Shown: piece by piece, positions 25,741 to 33,054 of the stretch
How positions within the stretch are numbered: position 1 is the stretch's first letter
Layout of the letters: every line of letters begins with the position of its first letter
Origin: Amycolatopsis lexingtonensis
GTDB taxonomy: Bacteria > Actinomycetota > Actinomycetes > Mycobacteriales > Pseudonocardiaceae
Direction of reading: 5' to 3'
DNA: 64,000 nucleotides
NCBI RefSeq assembly: GCF_014873755.1
Contig: NZ_JADBEG010000001.1
Span: 5,501,501 to 5,565,500, forward strand
Position numbers and translations under genes: made by a program
Notes under the pieces: model-generated
What the model was told of the DNA's origin: nothing
The model's database searches: none
The model's input: only the letters and a program-made list of their open reading frames with translations

Positions 25741-27487
25741 GCCCATCACCGACCTGGCCGGGGCGCTGTCCCGCCGCGAGTTCCCCACCGTCGGCGTGTG
25801 GAACCGCCTCGAGGGCCGGCCGCGCACCACCGACTTCGCGCGGGCGCTGCGGGCCGAGGTGCGGGACCCGTTGTGGCTGCTGGCGAGGCAGTGGCAGCTC
25901 GGCGAGTTCCGGGCCACCGACGGCGGTTCCCCGGTGACCGCGACGTACTCCGTGGTGGCGAGCCCGCTGACGCGGTTCCGGCCGGACCCGGGCGGCACCC
26001 CGGGCCCGCTGCCGGCCGACCGTCCACTGGAGACGGTCGTGGAACGCCGGCCGCTGCCGTTCTCCTTCGGCGACGAACCGATTTCGTTCGACCTGCGGCT
26101 CGCGTTCGGCCGCCGCTGGCTGAAACTGGTCGGCCGGACATCGGTGCAGCACCGGCGGGACGTCCTGGCGCACTACGTCGACCGGTACCCGATCGCGCTG
26201 CCGGACCCGGCTTCCGACGTCCAGCAGGTGGCGCACCCGGAGGTGTGGGCCGGCCTGCAGGCGGTCGCCGGCCGTCGGATGGACGGCTACCTGCTGTACC
26301 AGCATGTCAAGGGCGGCGGGAAGGCGTCCGACGGGATCGCCGGCCTGGTCAAGAAAGATCGTGACGCGCTCGACGCGCTCGGCCCCCGGCTCACCGGCTG
26401 GTTCGACCAGCTCATCGACCAGCCGGACGGCGCGGGCGCGTGGGACCCGCGCCGCCTCGAGCACCGGTTCTCGGTGGCGGCGCCGACCCCTGCGGGCGAG
26501 CAGGTGCTGACCGCGCCCGAATACCCGGGCGGCGAACTCGACTGGCACGCGTTCTCCACCGGCGACGGCTCGCTGGGCGGCGCGGGCACCGCGCCGGCGG
26601 CGCTGAACCGCACGGTGTTCCCGGCGCCGGTCCGGTTCTCCGGCATGCCGCTGCCCCGGTGGTGGGCGGTGGAGGACGGCAAGACCAACTTCGCCGCGGT
26701 GACCCCGGACAGCACCGACCTGGCCCGGCTGATCTTCCTCGAGTTCGCGCTGGTGTACAGCAACGACTGGTACCTGCTGCCGTGCGACGTCCCGGCCGGG
26801 ACCTTCGCGTCGGTCCAGGGCCTGGCCGTCACCGACGTCTTCGGCGAACGCCGCTGGATCACCCCGACCGGCACGCCGCAGTGGCAGATGTACACCCTCG
26901 GCGACGACCCCGGCCTGCTCCTGCCGCCCGGCACCCCGAAGGTGGCCACCGGCCCGGCGCTGGAGGCGGCCGAGCTGGTCCGCGACGAGAGCGCCAACAT
27001 GGTCTGGGGCATCGAAAAGACGGTCCGGCTGGCCACCGGCGAACCGCGCTCCGGCGCGGAGGCCGCGTCCGAGACCTTGGCGTTCCGCCGCCGCGGGCAC
27101 ACCCCGCCGGTCCAGGACGATCCCCGGGCACCGCTGGCGTACGAGCTGATGACGTCGGTCCCGGAGAACTGGATCCCGTTCATCCCGGTCCACGTCCCGG
27201 GCGACAACCGGTCGGTGCAGCTGCGCCGGGCCGCGATGCCCAGCGAGGTCGACGCGGCCCCGGTCCGCCCCCGGACGGCGATGCTGCGCGAAGGCTTCGA
27301 CGCGCGTCAGGCGTACTACATCAACGAGGAGGAGGTCCCCCGGACGGGCACCCGCCTGACAGCGGCCTACAACCGCACCAGAACCCGCTCCGGCCGGGTG
27401 GCGGTCTGGCTCAGCACCCAGCGGGAAACCGGCCGCGGCGAACGCACCAGCGGCCTGGCTTTCGACACGCTGACCGACAATTCGTGA
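25733..27487 (+). CDS. Protein of unknown function with LWLLARQWQLGEF motif (584 aa)
   Basis: 584 residues, starting eight bases before the end of the 1739-residue gene. Near residue 45 it has the striking block RDPLWLLARQWQLGEF, then DGGSPVTATY. Later segments (WWAVEDGKTNFAAV, LIFLEFALVYSNDWYLLPCD, MVWGIEKTVR) are rich in Trp and Tyr, suggesting a folded binding or structural domain. There is no signal peptide. It ends the operon, and palindromic repeats follow directly. I recall a similar motif in uncharacterised proteins that accompany partners like the 1739-residue protein, but cannot name a family. Function unknown. Confidence 0.6.
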   Translation: MTEPITDLAGALSRREFPTVGVWNRLEGRPRTTDFARALRAEVRDPLWLLARQWQLGEFRATDGGSPVTATYSVVASPLTRFRPDPGGTPGPLPADRPLETVVERRPLPFSFGDEPISFDLRLAFGRRWLKLVGRTSVQHRRDVLAHYVDRYPIALPDPASDVQQVAHPEVWAGLQAVAGRRMDGYLLYQHVKGGGKASDGIAGLVKKDRDALDALGPRLTGWFDQLIDQPDGAGAWDPRRLEHRFSVAAPTPAGEQVLTAPEYPGGELDWHAFSTGDGSLGGAGTAPAALNRTVFPAPVRFSGMPLPRWWAVEDGKTNFAAVTPDSTDLARLIFLEFALVYSNDWYLLPCDVPAGTFASVQGLAVTDVFGERRWITPTGTPQWQMYTLGDDPGLLLPPGTPKVATGPALEAAELVRDESANMVWGIEKTVRLATGEPRSGAEAASETLAFRRRGHTPPVQDDPRAPLAYELMTSVPENWIPFIPVHVPGDNRSVQLRRAAMPSEVDAAPVRPRTAMLREGFDARQAYYINEEEVPRTGTRLTAAYNRTRTRSGRVAVWLSTQRETGRGERTSGLAFDTLTDNS

Positions 27488-27516
27488 ACCGCCCGCTCAC
27501 GGCATCCGGTCCCAGC

Positions 27517-27616
27517 GCTCCGGCAAAGTCGGATCAGCATGGCCGATCCGGCTGCCCGCACGTCATGAACGGGTCGTTCACCTCACCAGACGACCTGAAC
27601 GAGTCGTTCACGACAT
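27517..27616 (-). repeat. Palindromic intergenic repeat, copy C (TGAACG variant)
   Basis: Two 15-base palindromes of the variant form TGAACG(G/A)GTCGTTCA at 27566-27580 and 27596-27610. GCTCCGGCAAAGTC, the complement of the GACTTTGCCGGAGC tail seen beside other copies, lies upstream at 27517-27530. It shares CGTCATGAACG and CACCTC(A/G)CCAGACG with copy D. Confidence 0.75.
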
Positions 27617-27629
27617 CACGGCCGGGGTC

Positions 27630-27737
27630 CCGGCAAAGTCACGCGGCCGGGCCACCCTGCCGTCGATGATCCGCTCGCCCCACGTCTTGAATGACTCATT
27701 CAGGTCTTCGGAGGTCCTGAATGAGTCATTCAAGACG
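27630..27737 (-). repeat. Palindromic intergenic repeat, copy B
   Basis: Perfect 22-base arms at 27683-27704 and 27716-27737 with the TGAATGACTCATTCA core. On the minus strand they are followed by a GC block homologous to that beside copies A and F and ending in GACTTTGCCGG. Confidence 0.85.
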
Positions 27738-27837
27738 ATGGGGCAACGCTGCGGGCTGCACCAACGCGACTTGCCGGAGCCCTGGCGTCCTCCCAAGGCT
27801 CCGGCAATGTCAGGCAGCCGGCGGATGCGCCCCAATG

Positions 27838-28786
27838 AGGTTTTCTCAGTAGCGTCCGTGGTGTTCGTGGTGGGTGAGGACGAGGGCTGCTTGGACGATG
27901 GTGCCGATGCGGTGTGGGCAGAGGCTGATGCGGTGTAGGGCTGACCAGCGGGTTTTGAGGATGGCCATGGCGCGTTCGCCGAGGGCGCGGGCTCGGGATT
28001 GCAGCTGGTTGTAGACCCGTTGGCGGAGGTGGAGGGGTGGTTGGCCGGCGGCTTTCTTGACCGGGGTGTAGATGCCGATGCCGGCGGAGTGGTAGGCCTT
28101 GTCGGCCAGGGTGGGCAGGCCGTGGGCTGCGGCGGCGGTTAACGCGCCGATGATGTCGAGGTCGCGGGCGGCGGAGAGGTCGTTGCGGGAGCCGGGCAGC
28201 ACCGGGGAGACCCACAGCGGGAATCCGTCGGCGCTGGCCAGGAACTGGATGTTTCCGCCGAAGGCTCGGTGTTTGCCCGAGTACCACAGGTGCACGGTCC
28301 GGCCGCGGTTCTTGCCTTTGGTTTTGGTCGTGGTCGCCGCGACCCGGTCGCAGGAGATGAGGCTGCCGTCGAGGATCACGTGGGTGTCACCCCGGGCGCG
28401 GCGGTCGGCCAGGACTTGGTGCAGGTCCGGGGCTTGGGCGGCGAGGGCGGTGATGGCTTCGTGCAGGTAGCGGTAGGCGGTGGCGGTGCTGATGTGGTGG
28501 TCGGTGGCCAGCCGGTGCACGGGGGTGGCGTCGCGGAACCAGCGCAGCGCCAGGACCGCGTGCCGGTAGGGGGTCAGGGCGCGCCGGCCGCGGCGGGTGC
28601 CGCGCCGCAGCCGCTCGGTCTGCAGGACACGGGCAACGAACCAGACCAGCTCGCGCGCCACGTCGAGGGTGGCGCCATAATTGATCACGTGGGGCCTCTG
28701 GAACCTCGGACTTGATCTTCGCAAATCCAGTCCTACCAGGGGCCCCACGCCTATTCGCGGAACCACACCGCTACTGAGAAAACCTC
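27838..28786. mobile_element. Complete IS5-superfamily insertion sequence, 949 bp
   Basis: Perfect 18-base terminal inverted repeats, GAGGTTTTCTCAGTAGCG at 27838-27855 and its complement at 28769-28786, are flanked on both sides by the same three bases AAT (27835-27837 and 28787-28789), a target-site duplication. The element carries one intact transposase, whose stop codon lies inside the terminal repeat. The perfect ends and duplication indicate a fairly recent insertion. It lies in a repeat-rich gap between the six-gene operon and the Nit1C cluster. Confidence 0.93.
27846..28766 (-). CDS. IS5-family DDE transposase
   Basis: 306 residues. An N-terminal helix-turn-helix (LTPYRHAVLALRWFRDATPV, then HHISTATAYRYLHEA) is followed by the RNase-H-like catalytic core: first Asp in VILDGSLISCDR, second Asp in LADKAYHSAG, Glu in ALGERAMAILKTRW. 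This matches the DDE_Tnp_4 type of IS5 relatives common in actinomycetes. The frame is intact and spans nearly the whole element, so it is probably active or recently so. The exact start is uncertain; the ATG at 28766 lies just inside the right terminal repeat. Confidence 0.92.
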   Translation of the reverse strand: MVPRIGVGPLVGLDLRRSSPRFQRPHVINYGATLDVARELVWFVARVLQTERLRRGTRRGRRALTPYRHAVLALRWFRDATPVHRLATDHHISTATAYRYLHEAITALAAQAPDLHQVLADRRARGDTHVILDGSLISCDRVAATTTKTKGKNRGRTVHLWYSGKHRAFGGNIQFLASADGFPLWVSPVLPGSRNDLSAARDLDIIGALTAAAAHGLPTLADKAYHSAGIGIYTPVKKAAGQPPLHLRQRVYNQLQSRARALGERAMAILKTRWSALHRISLCPHRIGTIVQAALVLTHHEHHGRY

Positions 28787-28853
28787 AATGTGGCGTTGGG
28801 TGCGTCCAGGACCAGAACACCAGACCCAGCAGCCACATCGGCCACCGCCCGCA

Positions 28854-28950
28854 CGTCATGAACGAGTCGTTCACCTCGCCAGACGTCATGAACGACCCGT
28901 TCATGACGACCCGCGCCCCCGGTCAGACCACGCACGACTTTGCCGGAGCC
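28854..28950 (+). repeat. Palindromic intergenic repeat, copy D (TGAACG variant)
   Basis: CGTCATGAACGAGTCGTTCA at 28854, then a second dyad CGTCATGAACG...CCGTTCATGACG ending at 28908, then GACTTTGCCGGAGC at 28936-28949. It overlaps the 3' end of the glycosyltransferase gene on the other strand. Confidence 0.75.
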
Positions 28951-30025
28951 CTGGCGTCCGGTCCGGAAGGGTCGCCGGCTTGAGGGCGGTCAGGCTCCGG
29001 TAGAAATCCCGGTGGGCTCCGGCGGCCGCGGCCCACGTGTAGCGCCGGGCCAATGCCCGCCCCGGCGCGGGATCGGCGCCGTCGAGCGCGCGTCGCAGCT
29101 CGCGCGCGAAGCCGGGCGGGTCGGCAGCGAACCGCGCGGCCCCGCCGAAGACCTCCCTCAGCACGGGCAGGTCACGGGTCACCACCGGGACGCCCGCGGC
29201 GAGGGCCTCCATCGCGGCCAGCCCGAAGCCCTCCTTGGTGGACGGAAAGGCGAACACCGCCGCCGAAGCCACGAGCGACGGCAGCTCGTCGTGGGCGACC
29301 GGGCCCAGCACGACCGGCGAGACGCCCAGCTCGGCGGCGCGTTTCTCCCAGCGCGTCCGGTAGTCGCGGTAGTCGAAGAGCGTTTCACCGCCCGCGATCA
29401 GCAGGCGGAGGTCCGATTCGGCCAGCAGCGCGTACGCCTCCAGCAGGTCCAGCGACCCCTTCCGCGGCTCGATCCCGCCGACGGCGAGCACGTACCGCCC
29501 CCGCGAAGAAGTACGCGGCGCGGTCGCGAAACGCTCGTAGTCGACGCCGTTGGGGATCACCGCCGCCTCGATTCCCCAGCCGTCGCGGACCTCGGTGGCG
29601 ACCGACGCCGACACGCAGATGTGCGCGTACGGCCGGACGATCGCGCGCTCGTGGCAGGCCGCCAGCTCCGGCGTGGTGAAGGTGTCGAGGTGGTGGATCG
29701 TGCGGACGCACGCGTCGACGGCGTTCGCGCTGATGCAGTCCTGCGCGTGCACGATGTCGTAGGCGTCCGGGGTGAACGCGGCACGCAGCACGGCGATGGA
29801 CCGCAGGATCCGCTCGCCGACGGACTCGTCCGGGACGTCGGGGAACGGGACGATCGCCAGCCGCACCCGCGGGTCGACCGGCCGGTAGAACCCCGCGTCG
29901 CCGCCGCGCCCGAGTGTCCACACGGTGACGTCCTCGCCGAGTTCCGCCAGCGCCTCGGCGAGGGCGAGCGTGTGCACGACCCCGCCGCGGGGCTTGGTCG
30001 AGTAGCTCAGCAGGGCGATACGCAT
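28901..30025 (-). CDS. MSMEG_0565-type glycosyltransferase of the Nit1C cluster
   Basis: 374 residues, GT-B glycosyltransferase. The N-terminal half starts MRIALLSYSTKPRGGVVHT. The donor-binding half has GGIEPRKGSLDLLEAY and the EX7E-like block PSTKEGFGLAAMEALAAGVP. It matches my recollection of the glycosyltransferase found in mycobacterial Nit1C clusters (MSMEG_0565 family), probably retaining, with unknown sugar and acceptor. Its ATG overlaps the stop of the preceding nitrilase-like gene by one base. The last 20 or so residues (after FYRSLT) are encoded by palindromic repeat D, so the natural C-terminus appears to have been replaced or extended by the repeat. Confidence 0.85.
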   Translation of the reverse strand: MRIALLSYSTKPRGGVVHTLALAEALAELGEDVTVWTLGRGGDAGFYRPVDPRVRLAIVPFPDVPDESVGERILRSIAVLRAAFTPDAYDIVHAQDCISANAVDACVRTIHHLDTFTTPELAACHERAIVRPYAHICVSASVATEVRDGWGIEAAVIPNGVDYERFATAPRTSSRGRYVLAVGGIEPRKGSLDLLEAYALLAESDLRLLIAGGETLFDYRDYRTRWEKRAAELGVSPVVLGPVAHDELPSLVASAAVFAFPSTKEGFGLAAMEALAAGVPVVTRDLPVLREVFGGAARFAADPPGFARELRRALDGADPAPGRALARRYTWAAAAGAHRDFYRSLTALKPATLPDRTPGLRQSRAWSDRGRGSS

Positions 30026-30855
30026 CAGGCCTCCCGGTACACCGACGGTTTCCGTTCCCCCAGGTGGTGCAGCACGCGCCGGGCGTTCGCGAGTTCCTGC
30101 TCGACGTCCAGCTCGGCCACCGCGATCCCGGCCTTCGACCAGGTGCGGGCGAGGATCTCGCCGCCGGGTCCGACGACCTTCGCCTGGCCGAGGAACCGCA
30201 TCCCGCCCATCGCGCCGGTCTGGTTGGACGAGACGAGCACGACCTGGTTCTCCGCCGCCCGAGCCTGGTCGTAGAGGTCGAACAGGCGGGACTGGCGGTC
30301 CTGCGCCATCCGCGGCGCGCGGTTGGTGATGCTGGTCGGCCACGCGCTCAGGCAGGCGACGATCTCGGCACCGTCGACCGCGAGGGAGCGGGCCGACTCG
30401 GGGAACGTCTTGTCGTAGTCGATCAGCATGCCCAGCCGCCCGACCGGGGTGTCGAACGCGGCGAAGCGGTCACCCGGCTCGTAGGCGACGCTCTCCCCCG
30501 GCGGCTGGTGGACCTTGCGGTGCCGGCCGAGCACGCCGTCACCGGTGACGCACACCGCGGAGTTGTAGCGCCGCGGCCCGTCGGCCTCGCAATAGCCCAC
30601 GCAGACGACCATCTCCCCCGCCAGCGACGCGATCGTCTTGAGCTCCGCGCAGTCGGGGTCGAGCGCCGGGGGCAGCGCGTCCGGGTCCGGGTGGCGCAGG
30701 TCGGCGAGGTAGCCGCCGAGGGCCGCGTCCGGCAGCACCAGCAGCGCGGCGCCGGACGAGCGCGCGTGGTCGATCAGCGTCGCGATGCGCTGCAGGTCGA
30801 AGTCGAGGTCGCGGCCGAAGTGCGCGGCAACGGCGGCGATCCGGGTCTGCCCCAT
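30025..30855 (-). CDS. Nitrilase-superfamily paralogue lacking the catalytic Cys and Glu
   Basis: 276 residues, exactly the length of the neighbouring nitrilase and clearly its paralogue (RRYNSAVCVTGDGVLG is identical in both). The superfamily triad is Glu-Lys-Cys. Here the positions read Asp43 (VLPDAALGGY), Lys114 (HRKVHQP) and Asp146 (GMLIDYDK). The Cys codon has become GAC, so the usual thioester mechanism is impossible. The frame is intact with no stops, so it is probably a maintained pseudoenzyme, perhaps a partner subunit of the active paralogue, rather than debris. It is coupled on both sides: the ATG directly abuts the upstream stop, and the stop overlaps the next ATG. Confidence 0.85.
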   Translation of the reverse strand: MGQTRIAAVAAHFGRDLDFDLQRIATLIDHARSSGAALLVLPDAALGGYLADLRHPDPDALPPALDPDCAELKTIASLAGEMVVCVGYCEADGPRRYNSAVCVTGDGVLGRHRKVHQPPGESVAYEPGDRFAAFDTPVGRLGMLIDYDKTFPESARSLAVDGAEIVACLSAWPTSITNRAPRMAQDRQSRLFDLYDQARAAENQVVLVSSNQTGAMGGMRFLGQAKVVGPGGEILARTWSKAGIAVAELDVEQELANARRVLHHLGERKPSVYREA

Positions 30856-31686
30856 TCACGGGACACTAACCGGGTAGGCGTCGGGCCGTCTGTCCGCCAG
30901 GTGTCCCATGGACCGCCGGGCGGTGGCCAGCGCCGCTTGGACATCGATCTCGGCGATCGCCATCCCCTCCGCGACGCCGGTGTCGGCGAGGACCTCGCCG
31001 CCCGGGTCGACGACCTTGGCGCTCGCGACGAACCGCAGGTCGCCGAAGGTGCCGGACTGGTTGGCCGAGAGCCAGACGATCTGGTTCTCCAGCGCGCGGG
31101 CCCGGTCGAACAGGTCGAACCGGCGCTTCCAGCGGTCTTCGGTGAGATCGGCGGCCGGGTTCGTCCGGCTGCCGGGCCAGGCGCTCATGCAGACGACGAT
31201 TTCGGCGCCGTCGAGGGCCAGTGCCCGCGCCGACTCCGGGAATGCCTTGTCGTAGCAGATCAGCATGCCCAGCCGCCCGGCCGGCGTGTCGAACGCGGCG
31301 AACTCCCGCCCCGCGCCGTAGCTGGCGTTCTCCGCGAGGGGCTGGTGGACCTTGCGGTGGTGGCCGAGGACGCCGTCGCCGGTGACGCACACCGCGGAGT
31401 TGTAGCGGCGGCCGCCGGCGAGTTCGCAGTACCCCGCCGTGACCACCAGGTCGCCGGCCAGCGCGGCCAGCCGCTTCAGCTCCGGGCCGTCGGCCGCCAG
31501 CGCGGGCGGGCCCTCGGCACCACCGCCGAGGTTGGCCAGGTAGCCGCCGAGCGCCGCCTCGGGCAGGGCCAGCAGCCGGACGCCTTCGGCCTTCGCCTCA
31601 CCGATCAGCTTCTCGATGCGGGCGAAGTCGGCTTCGAGGTCGCGGTCGAACGGCGCGGCGACCGCGGCCATCCTCAGTGTCGTCAT
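30856..31686 (-). CDS. Carbon-nitrogen hydrolase (nitrilase superfamily), active-site intact
   Basis: 276 residues with the complete triad: Glu43 in ALPEAALGGY, Lys112 in RKVHQP, Cys144 in GMLICYDK. Family enzymes hydrolyse nitriles or amides via a Cys thioester. In Nit1C clusters the nitrilase is thought to act in cyanide/nitrile nitrogen use. This sequence looks more like the small amidase-type branch (YDKAFPE after the Cys) than the longer Nit6803-type nitrilase I would expect, and no such longer nitrilase is present. The ATG overlaps the GNAT/AIR-synthase stop (ATGA). A longer open frame reaching 32778 is a shadow upstream of this start. Confidence 0.9.
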   Translation of the reverse strand: MTTLRMAAVAAPFDRDLEADFARIEKLIGEAKAEGVRLLALPEAALGGYLANLGGGAEGPPALAADGPELKRLAALAGDLVVTAGYCELAGGRRYNSAVCVTGDGVLGHHRKVHQPLAENASYGAGREFAAFDTPAGRLGMLICYDKAFPESARALALDGAEIVVCMSAWPGSRTNPAADLTEDRWKRRFDLFDRARALENQIVWLSANQSGTFGDLRFVASAKVVDPGGEVLADTGVAEGMAIAEIDVQAALATARRSMGHLADRRPDAYPVSVP

Positions 31687-33053
31687 GAGTTCCCCAATCC
31701 GGTGACGCCGCCGTCGATGGCGGTCGTCGATTCGCCGTCGGGCCAGCGCAGCGTGACGCCGGTGCCCGCGACCAGCTCGCCGCAGGCCGCGGTGACCGCG
31801 GGCCCGGCGGGAGCCGGGGCGCCGGTGGTCAGCATCGCGAAGCCCGGGAAGCAGGTCAGCCAGTCCCCGGTAGACGCTCCCCGCGGCCGTGGCACCTTTT
31901 CGACGTCGAGCACCGCGCCGCAGCCGGACGCCTCGGCGAGCATGCCGAGCGTGCCCGCGATCCCGGCCATCGAGACGTCCTTGGCCGCGGCCGGTCTCGC
32001 CTTCGCCACGGAGCCGAGCAGTTCGCGCAGCTCGGGCGTGCGGCGGAAGCTCGTCGAGTCCCATTGGCGGCCGGTGTACCCGGGCCGCCAGCCGCCGCCG
32101 AGGTCGGCGGTGAGCCAGACGCGCTGCCCGGGCTGTCCGCCGCCGCCGGGGACCGGGTCGGTGGTCCGGCCCAGCGCCGTCACCGACAGCGAAGCCGGGA
32201 CGCCGAACTGCGTGTGCCCGCCGAGCACCGGCACGCCGTACGCCCGGCTCGCCTTCCGCAGTCCACTGAGGACACGGGCGGCGAAGGACGCGTCCCGGGC
32301 GCCGAGCGCGTCGAGCAACCCGGTCGGCGTGGCGCCCATCGCGGCCAGGTCGTTGAGGTTGACCAGCACCGAGCACCAGCCCGCCCACTCCGGGTCGCGC
32401 TCGACCATGGCCGGGATGATCGCGTCGCAGGCCGCGACGACGTCGGTGCCGGGCAGCGGGACGCCGTCGTCGCCGACGAAGCCGGGCACGCCGGTCAGCC
32501 CGCGCAGCAGCGGCCCGAGCGCGGCCTTCGTCGACCGGGCCAGCGCGGCGATCCGGCCGATCGGCCAGCGCATCAGCACGTGGTCGTGCCCGGCCACGAC
32601 CACCGGCCGGACCCGCTGCCAGCCGAGCCGGGTGAACAGCTTCTCGGTGCGGGTCTGCACGGTCGCTTCGAACCGCAGCGCGCCTTCGGCCTCGGCTCGC
32701 GCGCAGGCCGCGCGGACCAGCGCCGAACCGATCCCGGGTGGCGAGCCGGGTGCGACGACCAGCCGTCCGCCCCGCCACCAGCCGAGGTCGGGCCCGTCGG
32801 TCGCCGGGCCGAGCCGGACGCCGCCGAGGACGTCTCCGGCGGTGTCCCGCGCGACCAGCACGATCGTGCGGGGGTCGGTGTCGTGGTCGTCGAGGTCGTG
32901 CCCGGCGAAAAGCCCTTGCCGCGCCACGAAAGCCTCGTGGCGCAACGCGCGGTACGTCGTCAGTCCACTGTGGCCGGCTTCTTCGACGTGGAACGCCGGG
33001 CGGGCGGCGACGCTGCGGACGTCACCGAGCAGCGCGAGGATGTCGTGGTCCAC
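31683..33053 (-). CDS. GNAT acetyltransferase fused to AIR-synthase-like protein (MSMEG_0567/Sll0787 type)
   Basis: About 456 residues from a GTG with GGGAGG just upstream, one base after the radical-SAM stop; a farther ATG at 33089 would overlap that gene by 35 bases. The N-terminal 150 residues form a GNAT N-acetyltransferase (GSPPGIGSALVRAACARAEAEG acetyl-CoA loop). The rest resembles PurM/AIR-synthase proteins (DVVAACDAIIPAMV, VNLNDLAAMGATP, VLGGHTQFG, ATP-binding glycine-rich segments). In many Nit1C clusters these are two genes; here, as in mycobacteria, they are one polypeptide. Substrate unknown; ATP-dependent modification of a nitrogen-containing intermediate is a guess. Confidence 0.85.
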   Translation of the reverse strand: MDHDILALLGDVRSVAARPAFHVEEAGHSGLTTYRALRHEAFVARQGLFAGHDLDDHDTDPRTIVLVARDTAGDVLGGVRLGPATDGPDLGWWRGGRLVVAPGSPPGIGSALVRAACARAEAEGALRFEATVQTRTEKLFTRLGWQRVRPVVVAGHDHVLMRWPIGRIAALARSTKAALGPLLRGLTGVPGFVGDDGVPLPGTDVVAACDAIIPAMVERDPEWAGWCSVLVNLNDLAAMGATPTGLLDALGARDASFAARVLSGLRKASRAYGVPVLGGHTQFGVPASLSVTALGRTTDPVPGGGGQPGQRVWLTADLGGGWRPGYTGRQWDSTSFRRTPELRELLGSVAKARPAAAKDVSMAGIAGTLGMLAEASGCGAVLDVEKVPRPRGASTGDWLTCFPGFAMLTTGAPAPAGPAVTAACGELVAGTGVTLRWPDGESTTAIDGGVTGLGNS

Positions 33054-33054
33054 G

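Noticed and set aside
27517..28950. Repeats around the insertion sequence considered as a CRISPR array
   Set aside because: Units are palindromic, few, unevenly spaced and in different orientations; no spacers or cas genes.
30025..30855. Degenerate nitrilase as a pseudogene
   Set aside because: The frame is intact, the length equals its active paralogue and both ends are translationally coupled; pseudoenzyme is the better reading.
30856..32778. 640-residue nitrilase with long N-terminal extension
   Set aside because: The extension is the wrong frame of the GNAT/AIR-synthase gene; the nitrilase starts at an ATGA overlap at 31686.
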